From: Streptosporangium subroseum
GTDB lineage: Bacteria > Actinomycetota > Actinomycetes > Streptosporangiales > Streptosporangiaceae
Reading direction: 5' to 3'
Length of the DNA: 64,000 bases
NCBI RefSeq assembly: GCF_900188345.1
Contig: NZ_FZOD01000009.1
Coordinates: forward strand, 62,001-126,000
Shown: in pieces, positions 1 to 8,298 of the stretch
How the letters are laid out: every line of letters begins with the position of its first letter
Numbering within the stretch: position 1 is the first letter of the stretch
Notes under the pieces: generated by a model
The model's input: the letters and a program-made list of their open reading frames with translations, nothing else
What the model was told of the DNA's origin: nothing
Database searches by the model: none
Made by a program: the position numbers and the translations under genes

Positions 1-1
1 C

Positions 2-1003
2 GACCGCCTGGGCGCCGCCGACCGCTACGCCGCGATCACCGGTCGCGCCCACGCGATCGCCACCGCCGCCGTCATGGCGTCCATGGCCGTGGCCGCCCCG
101 CTGTTCGCCCTGGGCGGCTACCCGCTGGTCGGTGCCGCCAGCGTCCTGGCGTGCGTGCTCGCCACGGCGGTCGCGACGACCTTCCCCGAGCATCGCGAGC
201 GGGCCGGGAAGAGCGAGGAGAGCGAGGAGGAGACGTCGCCGGGCGGCTACGCCGCGATCCTGCGAGACGGGCTGCGGGAGGTGCGCGCGCACCGGTCGAT
301 CCGGCGGGCGCTGCTGCTGGTGGCCGTGGTGACGGCCCTGTGGGGGGCACTGGAGGAGTACATTCCCCTGCTCGCGGTCGGCACCGGCGTCGCCGAGCAC
401 GTCGTTCCGCTTCTGGTGCTCCTCGTCTCCGCCGGAACCGCGGTCGGTGGCGTGCTCGCGGCGACCGGGCGGCGCTTCACGGACCGGGCACTCGCCGGAA
501 TCCTCGGATTCGGGGCGCTGGCGCTCGCCGCGGGGGCGGCCAGCGGGCTCGCGGTGGGATTTGTCGTCATCGCGGCGGCGTTCTGCGCCTTTCAGATGGC
601 GAGTGTGCTGGCCGCCGTGCGGCTGCAGCAGAGCATCACGGGACCGGCCCGCGCGACCGTGACCTCGCTGGCGGGGCTGGGCGTCGACGTGATCGCCATC
701 CTCTTCTACGGCGGCTACGCCGCGGCCTCGACGGTGACCGGGAACGCCACGATCTTCGCCGTCTCCGCGGTGCCGTACGCCGTTGTCGCCCTCGTCCTGT
801 TTTTCGGAGGGTTCCGTTCGCGGAGAACGGCCGCCCGCACCGATCTCGGCGACTCGCGGATAGAGGTGAACCACACCGATCTCGGCGGCTCGCAGAAGGC
901 GGCGGACCGTACCGATCTCGGCGGCCCGCAGAGGGCGGCGGACCGTACCGATCTCGGCGACCCGCAGATGGGGGTGAACCGTACCGATCTAGGCGGCCCG
1001 TGA
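2..1003 (+). CDS. MFS transporter, C-terminal part (cut by window edge)
   Basis: The frame is open from base 2, so the true start lies outside the window. About 250 residues of alternating hydrophobic segments (for example ALAGILGFGALALAAG and AIFAVSAVPYAVVALVLFF-like stretches) fit the second half of a 12-TM major facilitator permease. A charged loop near the start (residues about 50-75) fits the central cytoplasmic loop. The last ~55 residues are not membrane-like: they are a 12-residue unit beginning TDLG repeated five times, encoded by a 36-bp DNA repeat that runs through the stop codon. The tail is probably a recent expansion and not part of the ancestral permease. Substrate cannot be inferred. 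Confidence 0.75.
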   Translation, partial: DRLGAADRYAAITGRAHAIATAAVMASMAVAAPLFALGGYPLVGAASVLACVLATAVATTFPEHRERAGKSEESEEETSPGGYAAILRDGLREVRAHRSIRRALLLVAVVTALWGALEEYIPLLAVGTGVAEHVVPLLVLLVSAGTAVGGVLAATGRRFTDRALAGILGFGALALAAGAASGLAVGFVVIAAAFCAFQMASVLAAVRLQQSITGPARATVTSLAGLGVDVIAILFYGGYAAASTVTGNATIFAVSAVPYAVVALVLFFGGFRSRRTAARTDLGDSRIEVNHTDLGGSQKAADRTDLGGPQRAADRTDLGDPQMGVNRTDLGGP

Positions 1004-1115
1004 ACGGGGACCGCGTGCACAGGTCGCGGAGGCCCGTGAGCGGGGAGCGGATCGCACCGATCTCAGCGCCCGTGAACGGAGACGGACCGCGTCGATCTCA
1101 GTGGCCCGCGAACCG
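839..1115. repeat. 36-bp tandem repeat spanning a stop codon
   Basis: The word ACCGATCTC (or a close variant) recurs at 839, 875, 911, 947, 983, about 1019, 1056 and 1091, giving roughly eight units of 36 bp. The first five units are in frame and translate as 12-residue repeats; the stop at 1001-1003 lies inside a unit and the remaining units are downstream, more diverged, and reach the stop codon of the next remnant gene on the other strand. Confidence 0.85.
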
Positions 1116-1355
1116 GGGCAGGCCGAGTTCGGCGAAGATCGGGCGGTGATCGGTGTCCGGCAGGGCGTGGACGCCGAAGGCCTTGATCGCCATCCGTGAG
1201 TCGGCCAGCACATGATCGATCGTCACACCGGGAACGGATTCCCAGCGCTGCTGCGGCCAGGTGGCCGTCAGGCCGTTCCCGGTGGCGTCGGCCGCGTCGT
1301 GATAGCCGCTGCCGAGCAGGTCGTTCATCGGGCTGTGGTCGAGGGTGGCGTTGCA
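1098..1355 (-). pseudogene. endonuclease/exonuclease/phosphatase family, C-terminal remnant
   Basis: The minus strand encodes NATLDHSPMNDLL, then a conserved block ending TDHRPIFAELGLP. This is the last third of the EEP (DNase I-like) fold, including the catalytic TDHRP/SDH motif. Upstream of NATLDHS one expects GDF (the DFNAT catalytic motif), but the sequence reads PPPC and then runs into repetitive GC-rich DNA. The catalytic N-terminal ~200 residues are missing, so this is a deletion remnant. Its stop lies inside the 36-bp repeat array from the neighbouring gene. Confidence is good for the family and high that it is non-functional as a nuclease. Confidence 0.65.
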
Positions 1356-1414
1356 GGGCGGCGGGCGCTCGTCAGAGGCTCGCCACAGAACGGCGGGGCC
1401 CCCTTCGTCAGGGA

Positions 1415-1520
1415 TTCTGCCTCAGGGCGGGACCCCGTTCCGTCGGAGGTTCTGCCTCAGAGCGGCGGGGCCCCGCTCCATCAAGAGGCCCCGCCTCAGG
1501 ACCAGAGGCCCCGTCTCAGG
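1415..1520. repeat. degenerate tandem repeat carrying copies of a stop-codon context
   Basis: TTCTGCCTCAG occurs at 1415 and 1450, and CCCCGCCTCAGGAC / CCCCGTCTCAGGAC occur at about 1489 and 1510. The last copy contains the stop codon (minus strand, 1516-1518) of the monooxygenase gene, so the outward copies look like tandem duplications of that gene's 3' end. They fill the gap up to the broken EEP gene. Confidence 0.6.
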
Positions 1521-2589
1521 ACGCGGGGCGCTCGCCGGAGGCTCCGGGGAGGTCGTAGACCTGGGCGACCAGCTCGTAGGAGCGGATCCGGTCCGCAGGG
1601 CTGTGAACCATCGTGGTGATCATCAGCTCGTCGACCCCGGTGCGCTTGCGCAACTCCTCCAGCCCGTCCCGCACCTCGGCGGCGTCGCCGTACACCACGT
1701 TGGACAGGTAGTCGCGGAGGAAGTCCTCCTCGATCGAGCTGTACTGGTAGGCCTCGGCCTCTTCCGGCGTGGGAACCGGCTGGGGAGCTCCACGGCGCAG
1801 GCGGATCATGGACAGCCCTCCCGAGCGGGCCATGCGGAGCGCCTGCTCGGACGTGTCCGCGGCGACGGCGGAGACACCGATCATCGAGTACGGCCGGTCG
1901 AGCACGTTGGAGGGCTGGAAGGACGACCGGTACAGATCCAGGGCGGGAACGGTGTTGGCCGCGCTGAAGTGATGGGCGAACGCGAACGGCAGGCCGAGCA
2001 TGCCGGCGAGCTGGGCGCTGAAGCCGCTGGAGCCCAGAAGCCAGATCGGCGGGCGTCCCGACTCGGGCGAACGGGGGGTGGCGACGACCCTCTCCAGCTG
2101 ATGGCCCGGGGGGAACGCGCCGTCCAGGAAGGCGGTCAGCTCGGCCAGCTGCTGGGGGAAGTCGTCGGCGTCCTGGCCGTGCCGGCGCAGCGCCCGCATC
2201 GTGGCGGGATCGGTCCCGGGGGCCCGGCCGAGCCCGAGGTCGATGCGGCCGGGATGCAGCGCGTGCAGGGTGCCGAACTGCTCGGCGATGATCAACGGAG
2301 CGTGGTTGGGAAGCATCACGCCACCCGACCCCAGCCGGATGCTCTTGGTCGCGGCCGCCAGATGGGCGATCAGCACCGCGGGGGAGGAGCTGGCCACGGA
2401 AGGCATGCCGTGGTGCTCGGCCACCCAGATCCGGTGGTATCCCCACTCCTCCGCTCGCCTGGCGAGCTCGGTGCTCGCCTTCAGGGTCTCGGTGGGGGTC
2501 ACTCCGGCACCGACCACGGCCAGTTCGAGGATCGACAGGGGAACCTCGGCGGAGCCGCGAATCACGCCGCGGATATTGTCTTCAGCCAT
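1516..2589 (-). CDS. LLM-class flavin-dependent oxidoreductase (luciferase-like)
   Basis: A 357-residue protein covering a full bacterial-luciferase-type TIM barrel. Diagnostic segments are the N-terminal LSILELAVVGAG strand, WVAEHHGMPSVASSSP, RLGSGGVMLPNHAPL and HPGRIDLGLGRAPGTD, typical of the single-subunit 'group 1' (MsnO8-like) oxidoreductases that use reduced FMN or F420 for monooxygenation or dehydrogenation. It is monocistronic and divergent from the HAD gene, with a long palindrome between them. The ATG at 2589 is used; the region just before has only a weak Shine-Dalgarno match, and a GTG about 15 codons in is an alternative. Substrate unknown. Confidence 0.85.
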   Translation of the reverse strand: MAEDNIRGVIRGSAEVPLSILELAVVGAGVTPTETLKASTELARRAEEWGYHRIWVAEHHGMPSVASSSPAVLIAHLAAATKSIRLGSGGVMLPNHAPLIIAEQFGTLHALHPGRIDLGLGRAPGTDPATMRALRRHGQDADDFPQQLAELTAFLDGAFPPGHQLERVVATPRSPESGRPPIWLLGSSGFSAQLAGMLGLPFAFAHHFSAANTVPALDLYRSSFQPSNVLDRPYSMIGVSAVAADTSEQALRMARSGGLSMIRLRRGAPQPVPTPEEAEAYQYSSIEEDFLRDYLSNVVYGDAAEVRDGLEELRKRTGVDELMITTMVHSPADRIRSYELVAQVYDLPGASGERPAS

Positions 2590-2603
2590 AACCAGGGCAA
2601 CCT

Positions 2604-2633
2604 GGCTAAGCGGAGCTTTATTTCCGCTTAGCC
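2604..2633. promoter_or_regulatory. 11-bp-arm palindrome, probable operator
   Basis: Perfect inverted repeat GGCTAAGCGGA / TCCGCTTAGCC with an 8-nt AT-rich centre, 15 bp upstream of the monooxygenase start and about 70 bp upstream of the HAD gene. The size and symmetry fit a TetR-type repressor site, but no TetR gene is adjacent. It could also form an RNA hairpin in the minus-strand 5' leader. Confidence 0.55.
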
Positions 2634-2699
2634 GGGCCGCAGGTACGACCCGGTACCCGGCCTCGGGTGACCTGCGGGTCCTCCCGGATAATCGACGGT

Positions 2700-3410
2700 A
2701 TGAGCCAGGAACTGACGTATCCGGATCCGCCTACGCCTGCCTTCCTCTTCGACCTCGACGGTACGCTGATCGACAGCGTCTACCAGCACGTGATCGCCTG
2801 GCGCTCCGCGCTGGCCGGGCTGGGCATCGACCTGTCGGTCTGGCGCATCCACCGGCGGATCGGGATGAGCGGCGGACTGTTCGTCACCGCCCTGCTCCGG
2901 GAGACGGGCCTGTCGCTGGACCAGGGGCAGATCAAGGAGCTGCAGAAGGCACACGCCTCCGCCTACGCCGAGCAGGCCGACTCGGTGCGGCCCCTGCCCG
3001 GGGCGATCGAGCTGCTCTCGGAGCTGACCGCCCGCGGGGTGCCGTGGGCGATCGCCACGAGCGGCCGCGCCGCCACGGCGCGCCTCGCGCTCGGCATGCT
3101 CAAGCTTCCGGAGGACACCCCGATGATCACCCGCGATCAGGTGCGCCATGCCAAGCCCGACCCTGACCTCTTCCTCGCCGGGGCCGCCCTGCTCAAGGTC
3201 GACCCGAGGTTCGCGATGGTCGTCGGGGACAGCGTGTGGGACCTGCTGGCCGCACGCCGGGCCGGTTCGCTGGGGATCGGCCTGCTGTCCGGCGGCTACG
3301 GCCGCGACGAACTGGAGCGCGCCGGTGCCTTCCGGGTCTACGCCGACCCCGCCGACATGCTCGACCGCCTCTACGAACTCGGCGTCCGCAAGGCCGGCAG
3401 CGAGGACTAG
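2700..3410 (+). CDS. HAD-superfamily hydrolase (phosphatase-like)
   Basis: A 236-residue protein with all four HAD motifs: motif I FLFDLDGTLIDS (nucleophile Asp and general acid Asp), motif II AIATSGRA, motif III lysine in HAKPDPDLFL, and motif IV VVGDSVWDLLAA. The long cap inserted after motif I makes it a subclass I (phosphoglycolate phosphatase / beta-phosphoglucomutase-like) enzyme. The start is placed at the ATG at 2700; an in-frame ATG at 2667 would add 11 residues without family character. Single gene; specificity cannot be told from the sequence. Confidence 0.85.
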   Translation: MSQELTYPDPPTPAFLFDLDGTLIDSVYQHVIAWRSALAGLGIDLSVWRIHRRIGMSGGLFVTALLRETGLSLDQGQIKELQKAHASAYAEQADSVRPLPGAIELLSELTARGVPWAIATSGRAATARLALGMLKLPEDTPMITRDQVRHAKPDPDLFLAGAALLKVDPRFAMVVGDSVWDLLAARRAGSLGIGLLSGGYGRDELERAGAFRVYADPADMLDRLYELGVRKAGSED

Positions 3411-3429
3411 GCATTTGGGGACCAGGCAT
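3405..3429. repeat. 15-bp duplication including a stop codon
   Basis: GACTAGGCAT (3405-3414, containing the TAG stop of the HAD gene) is followed 15 bp later by GACCAGGCAT (3420-3429). It is a minimal version of the stop-spanning duplications seen elsewhere in the window. Confidence 0.4.
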
Positions 3430-3452
3430 CAACGGGCCGGCCGGGGGTCAGG

Positions 3453-4676
3453 TCACGTCACACCCGAACGCGGTGATGCCGCTTCGGGCACGGCTCGTCC
3501 GGCGGTGACCGTCAGCACCATGAGGGTCGCGATCACTCCACCGAGCACCATGACGGTCGAGGGGGAGGCGGCGTCCACCACGACGCCTCCGAGCAGGGCT
3601 CCAATGGCGATGGTGGCCTGGAAGGATGAGGTGAAGAGGATGGAGGCCGCCTCCGGCGAGTGGGGGGCCGAGGTGGAGAACCAGGTCTGCGAGCAGACCG
3701 GGACGGCGCCATAGGCCAGCCCCCACACGATGAGCAGCACGATCGCGCCGAGATCTCCCCCGCCGAGGACCGGAAGCAGCAGGGTCGCGCCGGCGAGCAT
3801 GCAGCCACCGACGACAAACGTGGCCCGCAGACTACGTGTCACCGTCATGCCCGCGATGAAATTGCCGACGATGCCGGCGACGCCGTACGCGAGCAGGAAT
3901 GTGGTGATCAGACCGGGGCTTACCCGGGTGACCTGCTGCAGGAAAGGAGTCACGTAGGTATAGGTCCCGAAATGGGCCAGAACTATGAGAAACGTCAGAA
4001 CCAGCCCGACCCGGACGCCGGCACTGCGGAACAGGTCGCCAAGAACCTTCAACCGCGTCACCTGGACGGCGGGCAGCGGCGGCACCAGCACGATCAGCGC
4101 GAGGAACACCCCCACCGTCATCACCCCCATGACGACGAAGGCCGTCCGCCAGCCCGCGAGGTGCCCGATGAGGGTGCCCGCGGGTACACCGAGTACGGAT
4201 CCCAGCGGGACGGCGGAGAAGATCACCGCGGTCGCCGTGCCGACCCGCTCCGTTCGCACCAGCCGTACGGCGAGGCCGGCGCCGATCGACCAGAAACCGC
4301 CGATGACCAGCCCGACCAGAACGCGGGAGATCATCATGACCCAGTAGGCCGGAGCGGCGGCCGCGAGGAAGTTCGCGATGGCCAGAAGGAGCATCAGGGC
4401 GCACAGCATCAGGCGCCGGTCGAGTCGCCCGGTCGCGACGGTGACCGCCGGGGCGGCGATCGCGGCCAGGATGCCGGGGGTCGTCATCATCAGGCCCGCC
4501 GCACCGTCGGAGATGTCGAAACCGGACCCGATGGACGTCAGCAGGCCGATCGGCAGGATCTCCGCGGTGACGATCGAGAAGATCCCCAGCATCACGGAGA
4601 CGACGGCCAGCCAGCCGATCAGCGGTGATCGTGCCGGTACGGCGGAGGCGGCGGTGGGGAGAGTGGTTGTGGGCAC
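3453..4676 (-). CDS. MFS transporter, sugar-efflux/drug-efflux type
   Basis: A 407-residue 12-TM permease. The GTG at 4676 gives the product VPTTTLPTAAS followed directly by TM1 (SPLIGWLAVVSVMLGIFSI); starting further upstream would add a non-hydrophobic, proline-rich extension. TM1 is followed by EILPIGLLTSI, and the cytoplasmic loop and first-half motifs (TGRLDRRLMLCALMLLL, RVLVGLVIGGFWSIGAGLA) resemble the DHA1 arabinose/nucleoside-efflux group (AraJ/NepI-like). Likely exports a small sugar, purine nucleoside or drug. Monocistronic, 57 bp from the 3' end of the IclR gene if the longer upstream frame is used, 143 bp with the start chosen here. Confidence 0.8.
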   Translation of the reverse strand: MPTTTLPTAASAVPARSPLIGWLAVVSVMLGIFSIVTAEILPIGLLTSIGSGFDISDGAAGLMMTTPGILAAIAAPAVTVATGRLDRRLMLCALMLLLAIANFLAAAAPAYWVMMISRVLVGLVIGGFWSIGAGLAVRLVRTERVGTATAVIFSAVPLGSVLGVPAGTLIGHLAGWRTAFVVMGVMTVGVFLALIVLVPPLPAVQVTRLKVLGDLFRSAGVRVGLVLTFLIVLAHFGTYTYVTPFLQQVTRVSPGLITTFLLAYGVAGIVGNFIAGMTVTRSLRATFVVGGCMLAGATLLLPVLGGGDLGAIVLLIVWGLAYGAVPVCSQTWFSTSAPHSPEAASILFTSSFQATIAIGALLGGVVVDAASPSTVMVLGGVIATLMVLTVTAGRAVPEAASPRSGVT

Positions 4677-4819
4677 GCGCCCAGTCCAGCAGCGATCACG
4701 ACCGGGGGCTGGCGGGTTTGAGACCTCACCGTCGGATCCCGGAGCGGGCGGTCCTGGACCCAACGCCGACCGGGTGCGTCAGCGCTGGTCCTCGCCGGGG
4801 GACCCGCTCCGTTACGAGG

Positions 4820-5629
4820 TTACGAGCCGGCCGCCGAGGCGTGGGCGGGCGGGGCGATGTAGAGGCGGTGGCCGACGCTGAGCCGCTGGGCGGTGGCGAT
4901 GAGCTCGGCGGTCAGCTCGGGGAGCCGGTCGTCGCCCAGCCGTACGGCGGGGCCCTGGATGGCCAGGGCGGCCAGCACGTTTCCGTGGCCGTCGCGGATC
5001 GGCACGGCGACGGCCCGCACACCGACGATGCGCTCTTCGTGGTTGACGGCGCTGCCGCGGGCACGGATGAGGTCCAGCTCGGCGTCCAGCCCCGCGCGGG
5101 TGGTGATCGTGGCGTCGGTGTAGCGGGCGAACGGCTCCTCCATGCCCACCCGGGGGTCACCGAAGGCCAGGAGCGCCTTGCCCATCGCGCACACGTGGAT
5201 CGGGTTGCGCTGGCCGGGCTCCTGCTCGTAGCGGAGCGGCTGCCGGGACGGGACCTGGAGCAGCACGGCCACCTCGTCGCCGATCCGCACCCCCAGGTTG
5301 ACGGCCTCCCCGGTCAGGTCGCGGAGCCGTTCCAGCTCCGGGAGCATCGTGGTCGCGCCGAGCCGCTCCAGGGCCAGGCGGCCCAGCGTGGCGGTGGTGA
5401 TGCCGAGGTGGTAGCGCTCGGTGACGGGATCCTGGCCGAGCATCCCCGCGGAGTGCAGCGCGCGGATGATGCGGTGCGCGGTGCTGACCGACAGGTGGAG
5501 CCGTTGCGCCATCTCGGTGGGGGAGAGGGTCGCCGACCGCTCGAACGCGCGCAGGACCGCGATGGCGCGTTCGATCGCCTGGGTGCCCCTGCGGGTGGCG
5601 TCTTCCAGCTTCGGCTTCATCAGATCCAC
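4820..5629 (-). CDS. IclR-family transcriptional regulator
   Basis: A 269-residue protein. The N-terminal winged helix (residues about 15-78, TQAIERAIAVLRAFE, LSPTEMAQRLHLSVSTAHRII) is followed by the IclR effector-binding domain (GVRIGDEVAVLLQVPS, CAMGKALLAFGDPR, GVRAVAVPIRDGHGNVLAALA). It is divergently transcribed from the ABC importer operon starting at 5753, with a 123-bp shared promoter region carrying direct and inverted repeats. It is therefore the probable substrate-responsive regulator of that operon. The ATG at 5629 is taken; an in-frame ATG three codons later is equally possible. Confidence 0.9.
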   Translation of the reverse strand: MDLMKPKLEDATRRGTQAIERAIAVLRAFERSATLSPTEMAQRLHLSVSTAHRIIRALHSAGMLGQDPVTERYHLGITTATLGRLALERLGATTMLPELERLRDLTGEAVNLGVRIGDEVAVLLQVPSRQPLRYEQEPGQRNPIHVCAMGKALLAFGDPRVGMEEPFARYTDATITTRAGLDAELDLIRARGSAVNHEERIVGVRAVAVPIRDGHGNVLAALAIQGPAVRLGDDRLPELTAELIATAQRLSVGHRLYIAPPAHASAAGS

Positions 5630-5645
5630 CCGTCCACCTTACGAT

Positions 5646-5723
5646 GAAAACCTATTTCCTACACTCTTGACGGGTTTTTAGGGGATTACTACTATGTGGA
5701 ATAAAGATCTTGCCATGTGGGAT
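5646..5723. promoter_or_regulatory. candidate IclR-type operators in divergent promoter
   Basis: Two kinds of symmetry lie between the divergent IclR and importer genes. One is GAAA-ACCTA-TTTC at 5646-5658, an inverted repeat of the type bound by IclR proteins. The other is a direct repeat ATGTGGAAT (5694-5702) / ATGTGGGAT (5715-5723) spaced 21 bp, two helical turns. Assignment to IclR is inference from position. Confidence 0.45.
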
Positions 5724-5752
5724 CTAACTCGTTCCCGTGAGAGGACCCCGTC

Positions 5753-7285
5753 ATGTCTGTCCGTCGGCTTCTGCGACCACTGGCCCTGCTCTTATCGGTT
5801 GTTCTCGCGCTGACCGCCTGCGGTGGCGGCACCCAGTCGGCCACCCCCGGAGATCGGAGCGAGGGAGGGACACTCAAATGGGGCTGGACTCTTCCCACAA
5901 CGTGGGATCCGGTCACCTCCAGCGCCGGTAACGATGTCAACGCTCTCTCCCTGGTCTACGCCGCCATCACGCGCCTGGACGACAAGGGCGGCGCCGTCGC
6001 GGGCCTGGCGAGCGGCTGGAAGTACGGCGACGGCGGCAAGAGCGTCACCTTCACCCTCAGGGCCGGGCTGACCTTCTCCGACGGCTCCCCGCTGGACGCC
6101 ACCGCCGTGCGCAAGAGCATCCTGCGCGGCCGGGACCAGAAGGACTCGCTGATCGCCTCGCAGCTCCACGGCGTGACGGACGTCAAGGTCGTCTCGCCCA
6201 CCGAGTTCGAGGTCCTGCTCGACCGCTCCGACTACCAGGTCCCCAACCTGTTCGCCGGCAAGACCGGCATGGTCGTCAACCCCCGGGCCTTCGAGGCGGA
6301 CGCCAAGGCCGTCAGCACCAAGCCCGCCGGCGCCGGGCCGTTCACCCTCGTCCAGCTCGTGCCGGGGTCGCACGCCAACCTGGACCGCAACCCGTCCTAC
6401 TACGACGTCGCCAACATCCACCTGGCCAAGTTCGAGCTGAAGACGATCTCCGAGCCCGCCACGGTGGTCGCCGGGCTCCAGTCCGGCCAGTTCGACGTGG
6501 CGCTGCTGCCCGCCGCCCAGATCGACGCGGCCAAGGCGGCCGGGCTGGAGGTCGACCTCATCCCGTCGCTCACCGTCCGGGTCCTCGACGTGAACAACAA
6601 GATCCCCCCGTTCGACAACCCCAAGGTGACCGAGGCCCTGAAGTACGCGGTGGACAGGAAGGCCCTGCTCGAGACCACCGGCTTCGGGGTGGGCGAGGTC
6701 AACGTCCAGCCGTTCCCCAAGGGTCACGCCGGCTACAACCCCGAGCTGGAGAACCTCTACCCCTACGACCCCGCCAAGGCCAAACAACTCCTCGCCGAGG
6801 CGGGATTCCCCGGCGGCATCGACATCCCGCTGACCACCTCGGACCCCGAGGGCCTGCCCGAGCAGGTGCAGGAGCAGCTCAAGGCCGCCGGGATCAGGGC
6901 CACCATCAAGCTCATCGCCCCGGCGCAGCACACCCAGCTCGTCTACGTCCGGCACAACGTGGCCCTCGCCCCCGACGGGTTCGTCGGCCGCGAGTCGCCG
7001 CTGCAGGCGCTCGGCGTCGTCTACGGGCCCGAGGGCCTGATGAACCCCGGCCGCAACACGCCCAAGGCCCTGCTGGAGCAGTTCGACAAGATCCGCACCA
7101 CGCCGCTGGACGACCCCGGTTATGCCAAGGCGATCCAGGACGCGACCGCCATCGGCGTCAGGGAACTGCCCAACGTCTGGCTGTTCAGCACGCCCCGGAT
7201 CTTCGCCCGCAACCCCAAGGTGAGCGCGCTGCCGACGAACTTCGCCGTGCAGCGCTTCGACGGCGTCAAGGTGGCGACCCCATGA
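5753..7285 (+). CDS. ABC transporter substrate-binding lipoprotein (peptide/nickel type)
   Basis: A 510-residue extracellular solute receptor of the SBP_bac_5 (DppA/OppA/NikA) family. A lipoprotein signal peptide ends in LALTACGG with the lipidated cysteine at residue 23. The mature part has the family's opening (GGTLKWGWTLPTTWDPVTSS), the conserved FTLRAGLTFSDGSPLDA block and the central NNKIPPFDNPKVTEALKYAV segment. It is the first gene of a tightly coupled operon; its TGA overlaps the next ATG (ATGA). The ligand is unknown; the monooxygenase and cupin downstream suggest it feeds a small organic compound into oxidative catabolism. Confidence 0.92.
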   Translation: MSVRRLLRPLALLLSVVLALTACGGGTQSATPGDRSEGGTLKWGWTLPTTWDPVTSSAGNDVNALSLVYAAITRLDDKGGAVAGLASGWKYGDGGKSVTFTLRAGLTFSDGSPLDATAVRKSILRGRDQKDSLIASQLHGVTDVKVVSPTEFEVLLDRSDYQVPNLFAGKTGMVVNPRAFEADAKAVSTKPAGAGPFTLVQLVPGSHANLDRNPSYYDVANIHLAKFELKTISEPATVVAGLQSGQFDVALLPAAQIDAAKAAGLEVDLIPSLTVRVLDVNNKIPPFDNPKVTEALKYAVDRKALLETTGFGVGEVNVQPFPKGHAGYNPELENLYPYDPAKAKQLLAEAGFPGGIDIPLTTSDPEGLPEQVQEQLKAAGIRATIKLIAPAQHTQLVYVRHNVALAPDGFVGRESPLQALGVVYGPEGLMNPGRNTPKALLEQFDKIRTTPLDDPGYAKAIQDATAIGVRELPNVWLFSTPRIFARNPKVSALPTNFAVQRFDGVKVATP

Positions 7286-8298
7286 CGTCGCTGCAGACGC
7301 GCGCCGCGACCGTGGAAGCCCGCGGAGCCCCCGGCAGAGTCCCTACGGCCCGCCGCCCCCGCCGGTGGCGGGGATGGGCGGGAGGGGCCGCCGCCCTGGC
7401 GGTGGTCGCGCTCGCCTCCACCTTCATCACCTACGGTCTGGGCGCGCTCGGCGACGCCAACCCGGCGGCCGCCGTACTGGGGGAGACCGCCACTCCGGCC
7501 GACATCGCCAGGATGAGCCACGAGTTCGGGCTCGACCGCCCGTTCCTGGAGCAGTACGTCACCTGGCTGGGCCACGCGCTCACCGGCGACCTGGGCCGCT
7601 CCTGGTTCACCCAGATCCCGGTCGCCGAGAGCATCGCCGAACGCCTCCCCGTGGACCTGTCGATCACCGGCCTGGCCGTGCTCATCGCGGTCCTGGCCGG
7701 CGGCGCGGCGGGCATCGGCGCGGCGGTGAGCAACGGCGGCAGGTTCGACCGGATCGTGACCGCCGTCTGCGCGCTCGCCTCCACGCTGCCCGCGTTCGTC
7801 GCCGGCATCGGGCTGATCGTGGTGTTCGCCGTGATCGTTCCGGTGTTCCCCTCCGGTGGATACGTGCCGCCCGGCGAGGACCCCGTCCAGTGGCTGCGGC
7901 TGATCACCCTCCCGGCGGTCGCACTCAGCCTCGACACCGCCGCCGACCTGGCCAGGCAGCTGCGCACCGGCCTGGTGGCCGCGCTGCGGGAGAACTACGT
8001 GACCGGCGCGGTGGTCCGGGGGCTCCCCGCCAGGCGGGTGCTGCTGCGGCACGCGCTGCGCAACGCCGCCGGTCCGGCGATCACCGTACTCGGGGTGCAC
8101 ATCCCCCGCCTGATCGGCGGCGCGGTGGTGACCGAGGCCGTGTTCGCCCTGCCGGGCCTGGGCCAGCTGACCGGTGAGGCGGCGCTCAAGCACGATGTCC
8201 CGGTGGTCCAGGGCGCGCTGCTGGCCACCATCGCGCTGGTGCTCGTCTCCAACCTCGTGGTCAACGGGGTCGTCGCCAGGCTGCGAGGTGCGCGATGA
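7282..8298 (+). CDS. ABC transporter permease, DppB-like
   Basis: A 338-residue inner-membrane component with a first TM near residues 33-55, a periplasmic segment (ARMSHEFGLDRPFLEQYVTW, GDLGRSWFTQIPV) typical of DppB/OppB, and five further TMs. The EAA-type cytoplasmic loop (NYVTGAVVRGLPARRVLLRHALRNA) contacts the ATPases. Start ATG overlaps the stop of the receptor gene and its own stop overlaps the next start, indicating translational coupling. Confidence 0.9.
   Translation: MTSLQTRAATVEARGAPGRVPTARRPRRWRGWAGGAAALAVVALASTFITYGLGALGDANPAAAVLGETATPADIARMSHEFGLDRPFLEQYVTWLGHALTGDLGRSWFTQIPVAESIAERLPVDLSITGLAVLIAVLAGGAAGIGAAVSNGGRFDRIVTAVCALASTLPAFVAGIGLIVVFAVIVPVFPSGGYVPPGEDPVQWLRLITLPAVALSLDTAADLARQLRTGLVAALRENYVTGAVVRGLPARRVLLRHALRNAAGPAITVLGVHIPRLIGGAVVTEAVFALPGLGQLTGEAALKHDVPVVQGALLATIALVLVSNLVVNGVVARLRGAR

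Noticed and set aside
839..1115. CRISPR-like regularly spaced repeats.
   Set aside because: Units are contiguous and partly coding, with no unique spacers and no cas genes. It is a minisatellite.
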